Shown piece after piece: positions 1 to 7,820 of a stretch of DNA of 51,661 nt (positions within the stretch are counted from its first letter, which is position 1; every line of letters starts with the position of its first letter). The DNA lies in contig JAFSGD010000063.1 of the NCBI GenBank assembly GCA_017434845.1, positions 1-51,661 of the forward strand, in the 5' to 3' direction. The translations under genes and the position numbers were made by a program. Origin of the DNA: Clostridia bacterium (GTDB lineage: Bacteria; Bacillota; Clostridia; Oscillospirales; CAG-382). The notes below the pieces were generated by a model. That model did not search any database, was not told the DNA's origin, and saw nothing but the letters and a program-made list of their open reading frames with translations.

Positions 1-95
1 AATACATCAGAAATCAGATTGAGGATGATAATGCCTCGGACCAGATAAGCTTCAAGGAATATACCGACCCGTTTACGGGTGCCAAGAATAAATAG
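1..95 (+). CDS. C-terminal end of an unknown protein (partial)
   Basis: An open frame enters from the left edge (first full codon at 3) and stops with TAG at 93-95. Only about 30 residues are visible, ending in the acidic/polar stretch FKEYTDPFTGAKNK. No family can be recognised from so little. It is called as a gene end because the frame is open to the edge and a hairpin follows 10 bases after the stop. Confidence 0.45.
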   Translation, partial: YIRNQIEDDNASDQISFKEYTDPFTGAKNK

Positions 96-105
96 GCAAA
101 AAAGA

Positions 106-125
106 CAGCCGCACGTGAGCGGCTG
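106..125. terminator. Hairpin after the partial gene, probable terminator
   Basis: A perfect 7-bp stem (CAGCCGC at 106-112 and GCGGCTG at 119-125) with a 6-base loop. The T-tract expected of an intrinsic terminator lies on the minus-strand side (the A-run at 98-103). The hairpin would therefore terminate leftward transcription better than rightward. Confidence 0.4.
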
Positions 126-158
126 CCTGTGATTGTAATGCAGTGTCAAACTTCAGTG

Positions 159-232
159 GTCCCTTTCAGGGACGAAGCCTGTATTAGCCCCTTATAGGGG
201 CTGTGCAAACCACCAGTTCAACTGGTGTTTTT
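159..232. repeat. Array of three compact hairpins, mobile-element-end-like, last one terminator-like
   Basis: Three perfect short palindromes lie in a row: GTCCCT/AGGGAC (159-173), AGCCCCT/AGGGGCT (186-202) and CACCAGT/ACTGGTG (211-227). The last is followed by TTTTT (228-232) and can act as an intrinsic terminator on the plus strand. Each has a 3-base loop. Tightly spaced hairpins of this kind resemble the subterminal ends of IS200/IS605-like elements or REP-type repeats. No transposase is present, so this would be a remnant or a non-autonomous copy. The assignment rests on shape only. The rest of 96-401 is AT-rich upstream DNA of glyA with no clear gene or promoter. Confidence 0.4.
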
Positions 233-401
233 GATTATTTTATATTTTTTTTATTAATTCTCGCTATATAAATACCAATTATAAAAATCTATTTAACAAT
301 ATTGCCGATTTTTATCGCAAGAACGTTTTGTTTACAAATTGTTCATATATGATGTCGCAGTTTGTGGTATCTTAAAGTATATTTATTTATCGAGGTGTAT
401 T

Positions 402-1640
402 ATGCAGAACATCGAATATCTTTACAATACAGATCCCGAAATTGCCGCTGCGATCGACGGCGAGCTTAAACGTCAAAAACGCAACATAGAGCTTATCGCC
501 AGCGAGAATATCGTTAGCGAATCTGTTCTTGCCGCCGCAGGCACAATTCTAACCAACAAATATGCAGAAGGATATCCCGGACGCAGATATTACGGCGGCT
601 GTGAAGAGGTCGATAAAGTTGAAACCATTGCAATCGAAAGAGCCAAAAAGCTTTTCGGCGCAGAACACGCAAACGTTCAGCCCCATTGCGGAGCAAGCGC
701 TAACCTTGCAACCTTCTTTGCATTCTTAAACCCCGGTGATACCGTTCTCGGTATGAACCTTGCACACGGCGGCCACCTTTCGCACGGCTCTCCCGTTAAC
801 ATTTCGGGCAAGTATTTCAACGTTGTTCCCTACGGAGTTGATTCCGAAACCCACCTTATCGATTACGATAAAATGGAACAGATCGCCATTGAATGTCAGC
901 CCAAGCTTATAGTTGTCGGCGCAAGCGCTTATCCCAGAGTTATAGATTTCAAGCGTTGCCGCGAAATTGCCGATAAGGTAGGCGCTATTCTCATGGTGGA
1001 TATGGCTCACATTGCAGGTCTCGTTGCCGCAGGCCAGCATCCCAGCCCCGTTCCTTATGCCGATGTTGTAACCACCACAACACACAAAACCCTCAGAGGC
1101 CCCAGAGGCGGTCTTATCCTTTGCAAAGAACAGTATGCTAAGCAGATCGACAAGGCTATATTCCCCGGCACACAGGGCGGTCCTCTTGAACATATTATTG
1201 CCGCAAAAGCAGTTGCGTTCGGCGAAGCATTGAGCGACGAATTTAAGGAATATCAGGCTCAGATCGTTAAAAACGCAAAAGCTCTTGAGATCGCACTCAA
1301 GGAAGAAGGCTTTGATCTCGTTTCGGGCGGTACCGATAACCACCTTATTCTTATCGACCTTCGCAGCATGGGTGTTACCGGCAAGGAACTCGAGCACAAC
1401 CTCGATGAAGTTCACATCACCGTTAACAAAAACGCTATCCCCGATGATCCTCAGAAGCCCACTGTTACCAGCGGTATAAGAGTCGGCACCCCCGCTGTCA
1501 CCTCGCGCGGTTTTAAAGAAGAAGATATGAAAACCATTGCAAAGCTTATTAAGCTTGCCGCAACCGATCTTGAAAACAGCCGCGATTATATTATCGCCGA
1601 GGTCGACAAGCTTTGCAACGCTCATCCCATTTATGAATAA
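402..1640 (+). CDS. glyA: Serine hydroxymethyltransferase
   Basis: PLP enzyme that interconverts serine plus tetrahydrofolate with glycine plus 5,10-methylene-THF in the cytoplasm, supplying one-carbon units for purines and thymidylate. The 412-residue length is normal for the family. Visible motifs are the N-terminal [10 protein letters not shown] block, the [10 protein letters not shown] segment, and the PLP-lysine motif [14 protein letters not shown] with Lys229. The ATG at 402 follows GAGGTG at 392-397. An in-frame ATG at 339 would add 21 unrelated residues and was not chosen. The GNAT gene starts directly after the stop. The gene fits functionally with fhs, purN and the AICAR transformylase in this window. 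Confidence 0.96.
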   Translation: MQNIEYLYNTDPEIAAAIDGELKRQKRNIELIASENIVSESVLAAAGTILTNKYAEGYPGRRYYGGCEEVDKVETIAIERAKKLFGAEHANVQPHCGASANLATFFAFLNPGDTVLGMNLAHGGHLSHGSPVNISGKYFNVVPYGVDSETHLIDYDKMEQIAIECQPKLIVVGASAYPRVIDFKRCREIADKVGAILMVDMAHIAGLVAAGQHPSPVPYADVVTTTTHKTLRGPRGGLILCKEQYAKQIDKAIFPGTQGGPLEHIIAAKAVAFGEALSDEFKEYQAQIVKNAKALEIALKEEGFDLVSGGTDNHLILIDLRSMGVTGKELEHNLDEVHITVNKNAIPDDPQKPTVTSGIRVGTPAVTSRGFKEEDMKTIAKLIKLAATDLENSRDYIIAEVDKLCNAHPIYE

Positions 1641-2060
1641 ATGAAGGCCTTAGATATTCGGATTTTTGATACCCTGCCCGATGATTCGAGAAGAATTAGA
1701 ACAGAAGTTTTTGTAGACGAGCAGGGCTTTCGAGAAGAGTTCGATACCGATGACAACATTGCGACGCATATTGTTGGGTATATAAACGGTAATCCCGTTG
1801 CAACCTGCAGAATTCTTCCTAAAAAAGGCTGTTTTACGATCGGCAGAGTTGCTGTTGCAAAAAGCTTCCGCAATAACGGATTGGGTTCGCGTATTATAAT
1901 CGCCGCAGAGGAGCATATATCCAAATGCGGCGGCGGTATCATTTACATACACTCGCAATTGCAAGCCGCACCTTTTTATGAAAAGCTCGGGTATAAACCG
2001 ACAGGCGAAACCGATTTCGAAGAAGGTTGCCCGCATTGCATGTTGACCAAACACATTTAA
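1641..2060 (+). CDS. GNAT-family N-acetyltransferase (ElaA-like)
   Basis: 139 residues with a GNAT fold. The acetyl-CoA-binding motif A is IGRVAVAKSFRNNGLGSRII (about residues 73-92, with the R/N-x-x-G-x-G signature), and the C-terminal QAAPFYEKLGYKPTGE block is typical of ElaA-like members. The N-terminal RTEVFVDEQGF also matches that group. The substrate is unknown. The ATG abuts the glyA stop (TAAATG) with no clear Shine-Dalgarno, suggesting translational coupling to glyA. A strong terminator follows. Confidence 0.85.
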   Translation: MKALDIRIFDTLPDDSRRIRTEVFVDEQGFREEFDTDDNIATHIVGYINGNPVATCRILPKKGCFTIGRVAVAKSFRNNGLGSRIIIAAEEHISKCGGGIIYIHSQLQAAPFYEKLGYKPTGETDFEEGCPHCMLTKHI

Positions 2061-2065
2061 CACCG

Positions 2066-2100
2066 CTCTGCCGTTACCTTTGGTTGCGGCAGAGTTTTAT
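2066..2100 (+). terminator. Intrinsic terminator after glyA-GNAT
   Basis: 8-bp stem CTCTGCCG (2066-2073) with CGGCAGAG (2087-2094), followed by TTTTAT. It separates the glyA-GNAT unit from the next promoter. Confidence 0.8.
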
Positions 2101-2102
2101 TC

Positions 2103-2131
2103 TTGACATAATAAGAGTTGGATTATATAAT
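2103..2131 (+). promoter_or_regulatory. Perfect sigma-A promoter for the MNT-HEPN-kinase cassette
   Basis: TTGACA at 2103-2108, a 17-base spacer and TATAAT at 2126-2131. A consensus ribosome site AAGGAGG lies at 2139-2145, so the expected leader is only about 15 bases long. Confidence 0.85.
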
Positions 2132-2152
2132 TACTAAAAAGGAGGATGCTTT

Positions 2153-2455
2153 ATGTTCACCGATATTATCGAAAAAGCAAAGAGCCACGGAGCTGAGCTT
2201 ATTATACTGTTCGGCTCGCGTGCCAAAGGCAAAGAACGTGAAACCAGCGATATCGATATCTGCATCGTTGCCGAAACCGATAAGAAAAGACGTCTTGCAT
2301 CTATCCTCCAAGCCGAAATCGAAAGTGAATATCCAATCGATATATTAATTTACACCCCAAAAGAATGGGAAGAATGCGTTGCTGATAAAACGAGCTTCGC
2401 ATCAAAAATTTATACGGAAGGACGAATTCTTTATGGACAGCCGAAGATATCGTGA
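2153..2455 (+). CDS. MNT-type minimal nucleotidyltransferase
   Basis: 100-residue protein of the minimal nucleotidyltransferase (MNT, pol-beta-like) family. The motif GSRAKGKERETSDIDI fits G-S-x10-D-x-D exactly. In characterised MntA antitoxins this motif binds metal/ATP and supports AMPylation of the partner HEPN protein. The start is fixed by AAGGAGG 7 bases upstream. The HEPN gene begins 23 bases before this gene stops, the usual overlap of these pairs. The role as antitoxin or modifying enzyme is inferred from pairing. Confidence 0.85.
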   Translation: MFTDIIEKAKSHGAELIILFGSRAKGKERETSDIDICIVAETDKKRRLASILQAEIESEYPIDILIYTPKEWEECVADKTSFASKIYTEGRILYGQPKIS

Positions 2456-2816
2456 TTGGTACGTTAAAGCGAAACAGGATTTCAGAGGCGCCGAGATTCT
2501 TTTTGAAGCCGAGGTCGATAATTCTCTGGTAGCCTTTCATTGCCAGCAGGCAATCGAAAAAATGCTTAAGGGTTACGTTTTAAAGAATACCGAGCAACTT
2601 CTTGAGGGGCACAGCCTTATTTTTCTGATAAGGCGAGCTTCGAGATTTGATGAAGATATCAGAAGATTCACAAAGGATTGTGCTTTTGTTAATCAGTTTT
2701 ATATTGAAACTCGCTATCCCGCCGATATACCGGATGAGGTTGACGAGTTCGAGGTTAAAGAATGCCTTGATACGGCGAGAGACGTTTTATCTTATATAGA
2801 AAGCAAAGGTGAGTAA
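2433..2816 (+). CDS. HEPN-domain protein, partner of the MNT nucleotidyltransferase
   Basis: 127 residues, mostly helical. The FHCQQAIEKMLKGYVL segment (about residues 36-51), LEGHSLIFLIRRA and the RYPADIPDEVDEFEV block are characteristic of the HEPN family found beside nucleotidyltransferases. ATG 2433 follows GAAGGA; the longer frame beginning at 2379 lies inside the MNT gene and was rejected. The R-x4-6-H ribonuclease motif of toxic HEPN proteins is not visible, so toxicity is doubtful. It may be a nucleotide-binding or AMPylation-target subunit. Confidence 0.8.
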   Translation: MDSRRYRDWYVKAKQDFRGAEILFEAEVDNSLVAFHCQQAIEKMLKGYVLKNTEQLLEGHSLIFLIRRASRFDEDIRRFTKDCAFVNQFYIETRYPADIPDEVDEFEVKECLDTARDVLSYIESKGE

Positions 2817-2817
2817 A

Positions 2818-3639
2818 ATGCAAATTACCTTTTCAGGAAGACTCGGAAGCGGAAAATCCACTGTTTGCGCTATACTTAAAGAAAAATACGGTTATGAAAT
2901 TTACAGCACGGGAACAGTTCAGCGCAAGGTTGCCGAAGAAATGGGCATCGACACTCTTGAGTTAAACAAGCGAATGAAAGAAAACCCCGAGCTCGACCAT
3001 AAGATCGACGATGCGGTCGTTAAGCTTTCTCGCGAGAAAGCCGGCGAAAACATCGTATATGATTCCAGAATGGCGTGGCATTTCGCAGAAAACACGTTCA
3101 AGGTATATATGTACGTTGACCCTACCGTTGCGGGAGAGCGTGTATTCGCCGCCAACAGAGGTTCTGTCGAAAACTATACTTCTCCCCTTAATGCCGCCGA
3201 AAAGCTCATAGAGCGCACTCTCGAGGAGAATAAACGGTTCAAATTAATATACGGAGTTGATAATCTTGATTTTTCAAACTATGATCTTATAATAGACTCT
3301 ACTTTTGCAACTCCCGATCAAATTGCAAGCGTTATTATCGAATCGGTTGCCGAATTCGAAAACGGCAATTTCGGCAACACAAGAGTTTGTCTTTCGCCCA
3401 AAAACGTATTCCCTACCAAGCCGCTTGAAACCAACGACGGCAACCCTAAAATCTGCATTTCAAACGGTTTTTATTATGCTGTAAGCGGTCATAAGCATCT
3501 TTCGGATGCGCAGGCTGACGCTAATTGCGTTATGATGCCCTTCGAAATTTCAAAAGGTATTTGCGATATTGAATTCAATTTAGCGCTCGTTAACGAATAC
3601 GAAGAAGCAGCAGGCTTCACGTATAAGACCAAACCATAA
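2818..3639 (+). CDS. Cytidylate-kinase-like P-loop kinase with extra C-terminal domain
   Basis: 273 residues. The N-terminal part (about 1-180) is an NMP-kinase-like P-loop domain: Walker A GRLGSGKST at residues 7-15, YSTGTVQRK near 30 and YDSRMAWHF as the substrate-side region, close to the CMP/AAA_33 kinase group. The last 90 residues are not part of a kinase. They carry SPKNVFPT and YYAVSGHKHLSDA, a pattern that recalls the G-H-R-R-L motif of ParB/sulfiredoxin-fold domains, but this is weak. ATG 2818 has AGGTGAG in front; a GTG at 2809 is possible. It is in one operon with MNT-HEPN (1 base after the HEPN stop). The substrate is unknown. Confidence 0.7.
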   Translation: MQITFSGRLGSGKSTVCAILKEKYGYEIYSTGTVQRKVAEEMGIDTLELNKRMKENPELDHKIDDAVVKLSREKAGENIVYDSRMAWHFAENTFKVYMYVDPTVAGERVFAANRGSVENYTSPLNAAEKLIERTLEENKRFKLIYGVDNLDFSNYDLIIDSTFATPDQIASVIIESVAEFENGNFGNTRVCLSPKNVFPTKPLETNDGNPKICISNGFYYAVSGHKHLSDAQADANCVMMPFEISKGICDIEFNLALVNEYEEAAGFTYKTKP

Positions 3640-3644
3640 TAATA

Positions 3645-3671
3645 GGCTCGCCCTTAGGCGAGCCTTTTTTT
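3645..3671 (+). terminator. Strong intrinsic terminator between convergent genes
   Basis: GGCTCGCC (3645-3652), a 4-base loop, GGCGAGCC (3657-3664), then seven T. It ends the plus-strand cassette and overlaps the 3' end of the convergent regulator gene. Confidence 0.9.
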
Positions 3672-5199
3672 ATTCATCGGTATACCTTAAACGGTCGTAT
3701 CTGTTAATCGACTTGCCAATCTCGCAAACAACATAGCCTTTGATGCCGTTAACGAGCATCTCGGCATATATGTTCTTACGGTTTAAATCGCAAAGCATTT
3801 TTTTCAAACGGTATGAAATATGATCTATGCATTTATTATTAAAGAACATGGCAACTATTTTTTCGATTTTCGTATCGCCGTTCTTTTTTAAAATTCTTAT
3901 CAATTCACGTTCGTCAGAATCATCATCAGAGCATACGTTTCCGATGATATGCTTATATACGTTTCCCTTCTCGCTAAGAAGAACAACAACCTTTGAATAG
4001 TCGCTTGTAGGTTGATTTATGTCTATCTGCTGTTCTGCAATCGCATAAAGCTTCTTATACGTCGCCAAATCGGAAACGTTTATAGACGAAAACTCATCAT
4101 CCATTCTCAAAAAACTCAGCTCATTTAAATGATCGCAAAAATCGATAAACCTTTTATCCTCACGAACCTCATCGAATGCAGAATCACCAAAAAACATGTG
4201 AGCCAAATTTTCGCCAAAACCGAAAATCTCACCTTTAACACTATGTAGATCAAACGTCTTATCGGAACCATAATACTCAGAACCGTTGATATAATATTCC
4301 TTTGATATAAGCAAATGCTCGCGAAGTGTTTCGAGCATCATAAAGCCCTCTTCGTTTTTCCCGCACAAAAAACAGGCTTTTGCGAATGAATATTCTGCCC
4401 AAACTCTGGTTGAAAGAAAAATATCATCGATTCTTTCGGAAAATATTGAAATAATCTCGCAAGCGGCCCGGCAATTAGCGTATACACGCTCACGATCCGT
4501 TATTTCGTTGGGAACGTTTCTTGTCTCATAAGAAAGCATGTATATGATTTTTTTGATATCCTCAAACATAACAAGCTGACGTTGCTTTTCGAACTGATCG
4601 GATAAAGAATCATTCATCTGATAGCTCATAAGCAAAACATCGTTCCAGGAACTCAGATAATTGTCTTTTGTAATGAATTTGCTCCATTTAGCCTTATGTT
4701 CTTCATCTTCGTTAGAAACCATAACTGACAAAACTCTAGGCAAGCGATCTCCTTTAAGTGAAGAAAGCGTTTTTTGACAATATTCTCGCGCCTCGTCCAT
4801 TTGTTCCGAATCAATAACACCTTCACGAAACAAACGCTTATAATGAACAAAATATTCACCGATAAAGTTTTCATCTCCCTCGTCGATAAGCTTTTTGATT
4901 GCATCGCAAAGCTTTTTTAGTGTATCGGTGCTATATTCTTTTCTGAGCTCTGCTCTTAATTCGCATACTCTATCGAACAAAACCACAACACGCGGAGCAG
5001 AGCTTCCGATTAATTCATCGATCGTAACGCCAAAATAACGTGCAATATCGGGAAGCTTTTCTATGTCGGGATAAGCCATTCCGTTTTCCCATCGCGAAAC
5101 CGATTGCGGGGTAACGTACAGTACATCTGCAAGTTCGCTTTGCGTTATCATACGTGATTCACGGAGATATTTAATATTTTCGGCTAATCTGATACTCAT
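3670..5199 (-). CDS. XRE-family transcriptional regulator with TPR-like C-terminal region
   Basis: 509 residues. Residues 6-64 form a helix-turn-helix of the Cro/CI (HTH_3) type: LRESRMITQSELADVLYVTP, then QSVSRWENGMAYPDIEKLP. The remaining 430 residues are helix-rich with no named domain and resemble the repeat-type sensor regions of Rgg/PlcR-like regulators, which bind peptides or proteins. This is an inference from architecture. ATG 5199 follows AGGAGG. Target genes cannot be read from the sequence; the gene is monocistronic with its own promoter. Confidence 0.8.
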   Translation of the reverse strand: MSIRLAENIKYLRESRMITQSELADVLYVTPQSVSRWENGMAYPDIEKLPDIARYFGVTIDELIGSSAPRVVVLFDRVCELRAELRKEYSTDTLKKLCDAIKKLIDEGDENFIGEYFVHYKRLFREGVIDSEQMDEAREYCQKTLSSLKGDRLPRVLSVMVSNEDEEHKAKWSKFITKDNYLSSWNDVLLMSYQMNDSLSDQFEKQRQLVMFEDIKKIIYMLSYETRNVPNEITDRERVYANCRAACEIISIFSERIDDIFLSTRVWAEYSFAKACFLCGKNEEGFMMLETLREHLLISKEYYINGSEYYGSDKTFDLHSVKGEIFGFGENLAHMFFGDSAFDEVREDKRFIDFCDHLNELSFLRMDDEFSSINVSDLATYKKLYAIAEQQIDINQPTSDYSKVVVLLSEKGNVYKHIIGNVCSDDDSDERELIRILKKNGDTKIEKIVAMFFNNKCIDHISYRLKKMLCDLNRKNIYAEMLVNGIKGYVVCEIGKSINRYDRLRYTDE

Positions 5200-5224
5200 A
5201 AATGCCTCCTGAATTGTTTTATAT

Positions 5225-5253
5225 ATTCTATAACACGGTATTTTTTATGTCAA
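5225..5253 (-). promoter_or_regulatory. Promoter of the XRE regulator
   Basis: Minus-strand TTGACA (5248-5253), 17-base spacer, TAGAAT (5225-5230), 25 bases upstream of the ATG. One mismatch to consensus. Confidence 0.75.
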
Positions 5254-5291
5254 GCACTTTATGCGGATGCCATGAACACTCAACGGTTGAA

Positions 5292-5316
5292 AAAAGCCGC
5301 CATTAAGGCGGCTTTT
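5292..5316. terminator. Bidirectional intrinsic terminator
   Basis: AAAAGCCGCC (5292-5301), 5-base loop, GGCGGCTTTT (5307-5316). It lies downstream of the zinc-ribbon gene on the minus strand and upstream of the regulator promoter. Confidence 0.75.
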
Positions 5317-5327
5317 AACTAAACTGA

Positions 5328-5735
5328 TCAAACGGGAGGCATTTCCTCGGGCGTCGAAGGCTCGAGAACAAAGGAATTGGACCAAAATCCGGGTTTCATA
5401 TAAACCTTCATATATGAAACGGGGTTTTGGGGTGTGAGATCAACGACAGGGTCGTTACACTTACGATTCATGCCGCGTGCAATGTGAACGGTATATCTGC
5501 CGTAAGGCAAAGGAATGCATACAGTCTCTTTGTTTCCGATAAAACCGCAGGGCTGACCGTTAAGATATATACCGAATCCATCGGCAACACCTAAAGGCGA
5601 ACCCTTTCTGTAGATTTGTATCATTCCGCCTTCGGGAACCGACACAGGCTGTTTACACTTGGGGCAGAATGCATTAGCGGGAGCGTCGAATATTTCCTTG
5701 CAATTAGGACAACAAAATCTGAATTTTGAGGGCAT
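5328..5735 (-). CDS. Zinc-ribbon protein of unknown function
   Basis: 135 residues. Residues 8-28 form a small zinc ribbon with two CxxC pairs (CPNC and CPKC). The rest is predicted beta-rich: FGIYLNGQPCGFI and LPYGRYTVHIARG look like a short PEGA-like or carbohydrate-module-like strand repeat. ATG 5735 follows AAGGAG; an upstream in-frame ATG at 5780 lacks one and overlaps a hairpin. It directly follows ftsZ on the same strand, but a 10-bp hairpin separates them. No specific function can be given. Confidence 0.65.
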   Translation of the reverse strand: MPSKFRFCCPNCKEIFDAPANAFCPKCKQPVSVPEGGMIQIYRKGSPLGVADGFGIYLNGQPCGFIGNKETVCIPLPYGRYTVHIARGMNRKCNDPVVDLTPQNPVSYMKVYMKPGFWSNSFVLEPSTPEEMPPV

Positions 5736-5752
5736 ATTTATCTCCTTATAAA

Positions 5753-5778
5753 GAATTCGCCGCAGAAACGGCGAATTC
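5753..5778 (-). terminator. Hairpin at the end of the dcw cluster
   Basis: Perfect 10-bp palindrome GAATTCGCCG (5753-5762) with CGGCGAATTC (5769-5778), 6-base loop, between the end of the ftsZ frame and the zinc-ribbon gene. The T-run is short, so termination may be partial. Confidence 0.5.
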
Positions 5779-5788
5779 AAAATTCAAT

Positions 5789-6121
5789 TTATCTCTTGTT
5801 AAGCATCTTAAGGATATCGTCGATTTCGCTGTTTCCGTCAACTTCTTTTGCAGGTTCTTCGGAAGCAACAGACTTCTGCTCTGCCTGCTGCATCTGACGG
5901 CGAACATCGGATGCCTTTTTATCGGCATTGAAACCGGTAGCGATAAGGGTGATGCGCATTTCGTCCTCAAGAGTGGGATCGAATGCCGCACCGAAGATAA
6001 CGTTAGCGTCGGGATGAGCCTCGTTAGAAATCATTGCAACAGCAGAGTCGATTTCGTCGGGACCCATATACAAGGAAGCCATGATATTGACCATAATACC
6101 CGTTGCACCGCTGATGTTGGT
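5789..6121 (-). pseudogene. ftsZ: C-terminal third of ftsZ, separated by an in-frame stop
   Basis: This frame continues directly, without any shift, after the TAA that ends the upstream ftsZ part. It encodes about 110 residues of the FtsZ C-terminal domain: TNISGATGIMVNI, EAHPDANVIFGAAFD and DEMRITLIATGF. A variable linker and a C-terminal peptide (SEIDDILKMLNKR) follow, of the kind that binds division partners. The first internal ATG (6094) has no ribosome site, so it is not an independent gene. Within the first 25 codons several residues depart from the usual pattern (IMASLYMGPDE where INITASPDMGL-like sequence is expected). Confidence 0.8.
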
Positions 6122-6874
6122 TTAGGTAATCGGGCTGGACATAGCAAGCTTTGCAGCCTGTTCTGCCTTGTCTTTGCCCTTTGCACTGCCAACGCCCATA
6201 TGAGCAAGGCCAGCATTTGCCATAACAGAAGATACGTCAGCAAAGTCGAGGTTGATGATACCTTCTTCGGTAATCAGCTCGCAAACAGACTGAACACCCT
6301 TACGGAGAACGTCGTCAGCTTCCTGGAACGCATTAAGGAAGGTTATCTTCTTATCGGTGAGAAGCTTAAGTCTTTCGTTGGGGATAACGATAAGTGCATC
6401 AACGTTATCGGAAAGCTTAGCAATACCTGCTTCAGCCTGAGCCATGCGGCGCTTGCCTTCAAAAAGGAAGGGCTTGGTAACAACTGCAACAGTAAGAATA
6501 TCAAGCGACTTAGCAATCTTTGCGATAACGGGAGCCGCGCCGGTGCCGGTGCCGCCACCCATACCTGCGGTGATAAACACCATGTCTGCGCCCTTGATTG
6601 CCTCGGTGATTTCCTCGATGGATTCCTCAGCTGCCTTTTCGCCGAGCTCGGGGTTTGCGCCTGCGCCGTGTCCTTTAGTGATACGGTCGCCGATAGCGAT
6701 CTTGGTGGGTGCACTGGATTTGATGAGAATCTGAGTATCGGTATTGATGTTGATAAATTCAACATCAGCCTTATCGAACGCAGAGATCATACGGTTAACA
6801 GCGTTTCCGCCGCCACCGCCAATACCAATGACTTTAATGACCACCTTGTTGGGATCTTCTATCATGTTTGTCAT
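6122..6874 (-). CDS. ftsZ: Cell division protein FtsZ, truncated by an in-frame TAA at codon 251
   Basis: Tubulin-like GTPase that polymerises into the division ring. Visible motifs are [13 protein letters not shown] (phosphate loop), [10 protein letters not shown] (tubulin signature), [13 protein letters not shown], and the T7 loop NLDFADV with the catalytic aspartates. All GTPase motifs are therefore intact. The frame ends after KLAMSSPIT with TAA (6122-6124). FtsZ normally reads AMSSPLLETxI there, so a single G-to-T change in the Glu codon (GAA to TAA) explains the stop. Full length would be about 361 residues. ATG 6874 follows TGGAGG. Since ftsZ is normally essential, this is a sequence error, a broken duplicate or a real mutation. 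Confidence 0.85.
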   Translation of the reverse strand: MTNMIEDPNKVVIKVIGIGGGGGNAVNRMISAFDKADVEFININTDTQILIKSSAPTKIAIGDRITKGHGAGANPELGEKAAEESIEEITEAIKGADMVFITAGMGGGTGTGAAPVIAKIAKSLDILTVAVVTKPFLFEGKRRMAQAEAGIAKLSDNVDALIVIPNERLKLLTDKKITFLNAFQEADDVLRKGVQSVCELITEEGIINLDFADVSSVMANAGLAHMGVGSAKGKDKAEQAAKLAMSSPIT

Positions 6875-6913
6875 ATTGAACCTCCAAAATAGATTATATT
6901 TTCACTCATATCT

Positions 6914-6942
6914 AATATAATATGTTTTTTACAGAATTGCAA
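6914..6942 (-). promoter_or_regulatory. Candidate promoter for ftsZ
   Basis: Minus-strand TTGCAA (6937-6942), 17-base spacer, TATATT (6914-6919) in the 129-base AT-rich gap between divIB and ftsZ. The long gap and this match suggest separate transcription of ftsZ. Confidence 0.55.
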
Positions 6943-7003
6943 GAGTTTTTTTCGTTTTTCTTATATTTCCGCCGATTTTTTTGCAAAAAACGCACAAAAT
7001 CGG

Positions 7004-7795
7004 TCATGAAAGCGCCACCGCGGCTTCTCTCGGGTCGGAAATATCTATTGTTCCCGTGGAATCTTCATATAATTCGTCGATGATTCCGACAAGGAATTTG
7101 ATTTTAATATTAATATTTTCCATATCGCCGACATAAACGTCAAAGCGTCCCTCGTAATCGATATAAATATCAAAACGCGATCTTACGTCAACAGCAATGA
7201 TCTTATCTTCAATATCATTCGCAACAAAGCATTCATAAAGATCAAATATTGCATCAAAGGTTCTTCCGTCAACGAATTCGATATATTCGCCGACAATACA
7301 TCGCTGAACGTTATTAAGCTTCAATACCGTCAAGCCCGATGTGTCTGTTTCGTTATCTGCGATCTTTTCGAGAACCTTCAAGTTTGAAGAAAGCAAATAA
7401 GTATCGCCTGCGAGCTCTGCCGCAAAATACGGTTCTTCCTCAATGATATTAATATCGACAGTTGTTGGCAGATCGCGATTGATTTCAACAGAACCGATAT
7501 AAGGAAGAGCGCGCATTATCGCGTTCTCGTTTTCCTCGGAATCGAATGAATATATATTCTCGCCCTCGGTTATATTAACCAGCTCTCTTATCTGATCATA
7601 AGAATAGCGCGAGTTGCCGTTAATATTAACGGTTTTAATTTTCAAGAATACGGCAACGCAAACGGCAAGAAAGATCAGCGAAACGAACAAAAACAGGAAT
7701 ACATAAAACACAGTTCTGCGTGAGCGCTTCTTTTCTTGACGGCGCTGTGCATCGAACATCGCGGTATTTTTACGAACGAATCTTTGCTGTTCCAT
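7004..7795 (-). CDS. divIB: Cell division protein DivIB/FtsQ
   Basis: 263-residue bitopic membrane protein of the divisome. It has a basic cytoplasmic N-terminus (RRQEKKRSRR), one membrane segment (about 29-51, VFYVFLFLFVSLIFLAVCVA), and an extracellular POTRA domain starting KIKTVNINGNSRYSYDQIREL, followed by the beta domain. It is expected to act with the FtsL-like protein and the PBP encoded upstream. Its place between murG and ftsZ is the standard dcw position. ftsA, which often follows, is absent. Confidence 0.85.
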   Translation of the reverse strand: MEQQRFVRKNTAMFDAQRRQEKKRSRRTVFYVFLFLFVSLIFLAVCVAVFLKIKTVNINGNSRYSYDQIRELVNITEGENIYSFDSEENENAIMRALPYIGSVEINRDLPTTVDINIIEEEPYFAAELAGDTYLLSSNLKVLEKIADNETDTSGLTVLKLNNVQRCIVGEYIEFVDGRTFDAIFDLYECFVANDIEDKIIAVDVRSRFDIYIDYEGRFDVYVGDMENINIKIKFLVGIIDELYEDSTGTIDISDPREAAVALS

Positions 7796-7820
7796 TGATC
7801 TTCACTTCCCTTCTTAAAAA

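Noticed and set aside
159..232. CRISPR array
   Set aside because: The hairpins differ in sequence, and there are no repeated direct units or spacers.
339..401. Extended glyA start
   Set aside because: The added 21 residues match no SHMT, and the ribosome site lies before 402.
5789..6094. Independent 101-residue gene starting at the ATG after the ftsZ stop
   Set aside because: No ribosome site, and the sequence is the direct continuation of FtsZ in the same frame.
6122..6124. Recoding of TAA as an amino acid
   Set aside because: Many genes in the window end with TAA in the expected place, so a changed genetic code is not supported.
5726..6892. Plus-strand open frame antisense to ftsZ (388 codons)
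   Set aside because: Shadow of ftsZ; no motifs and no ribosome site. It crosses the ftsZ stop only because the opposite frame is open.
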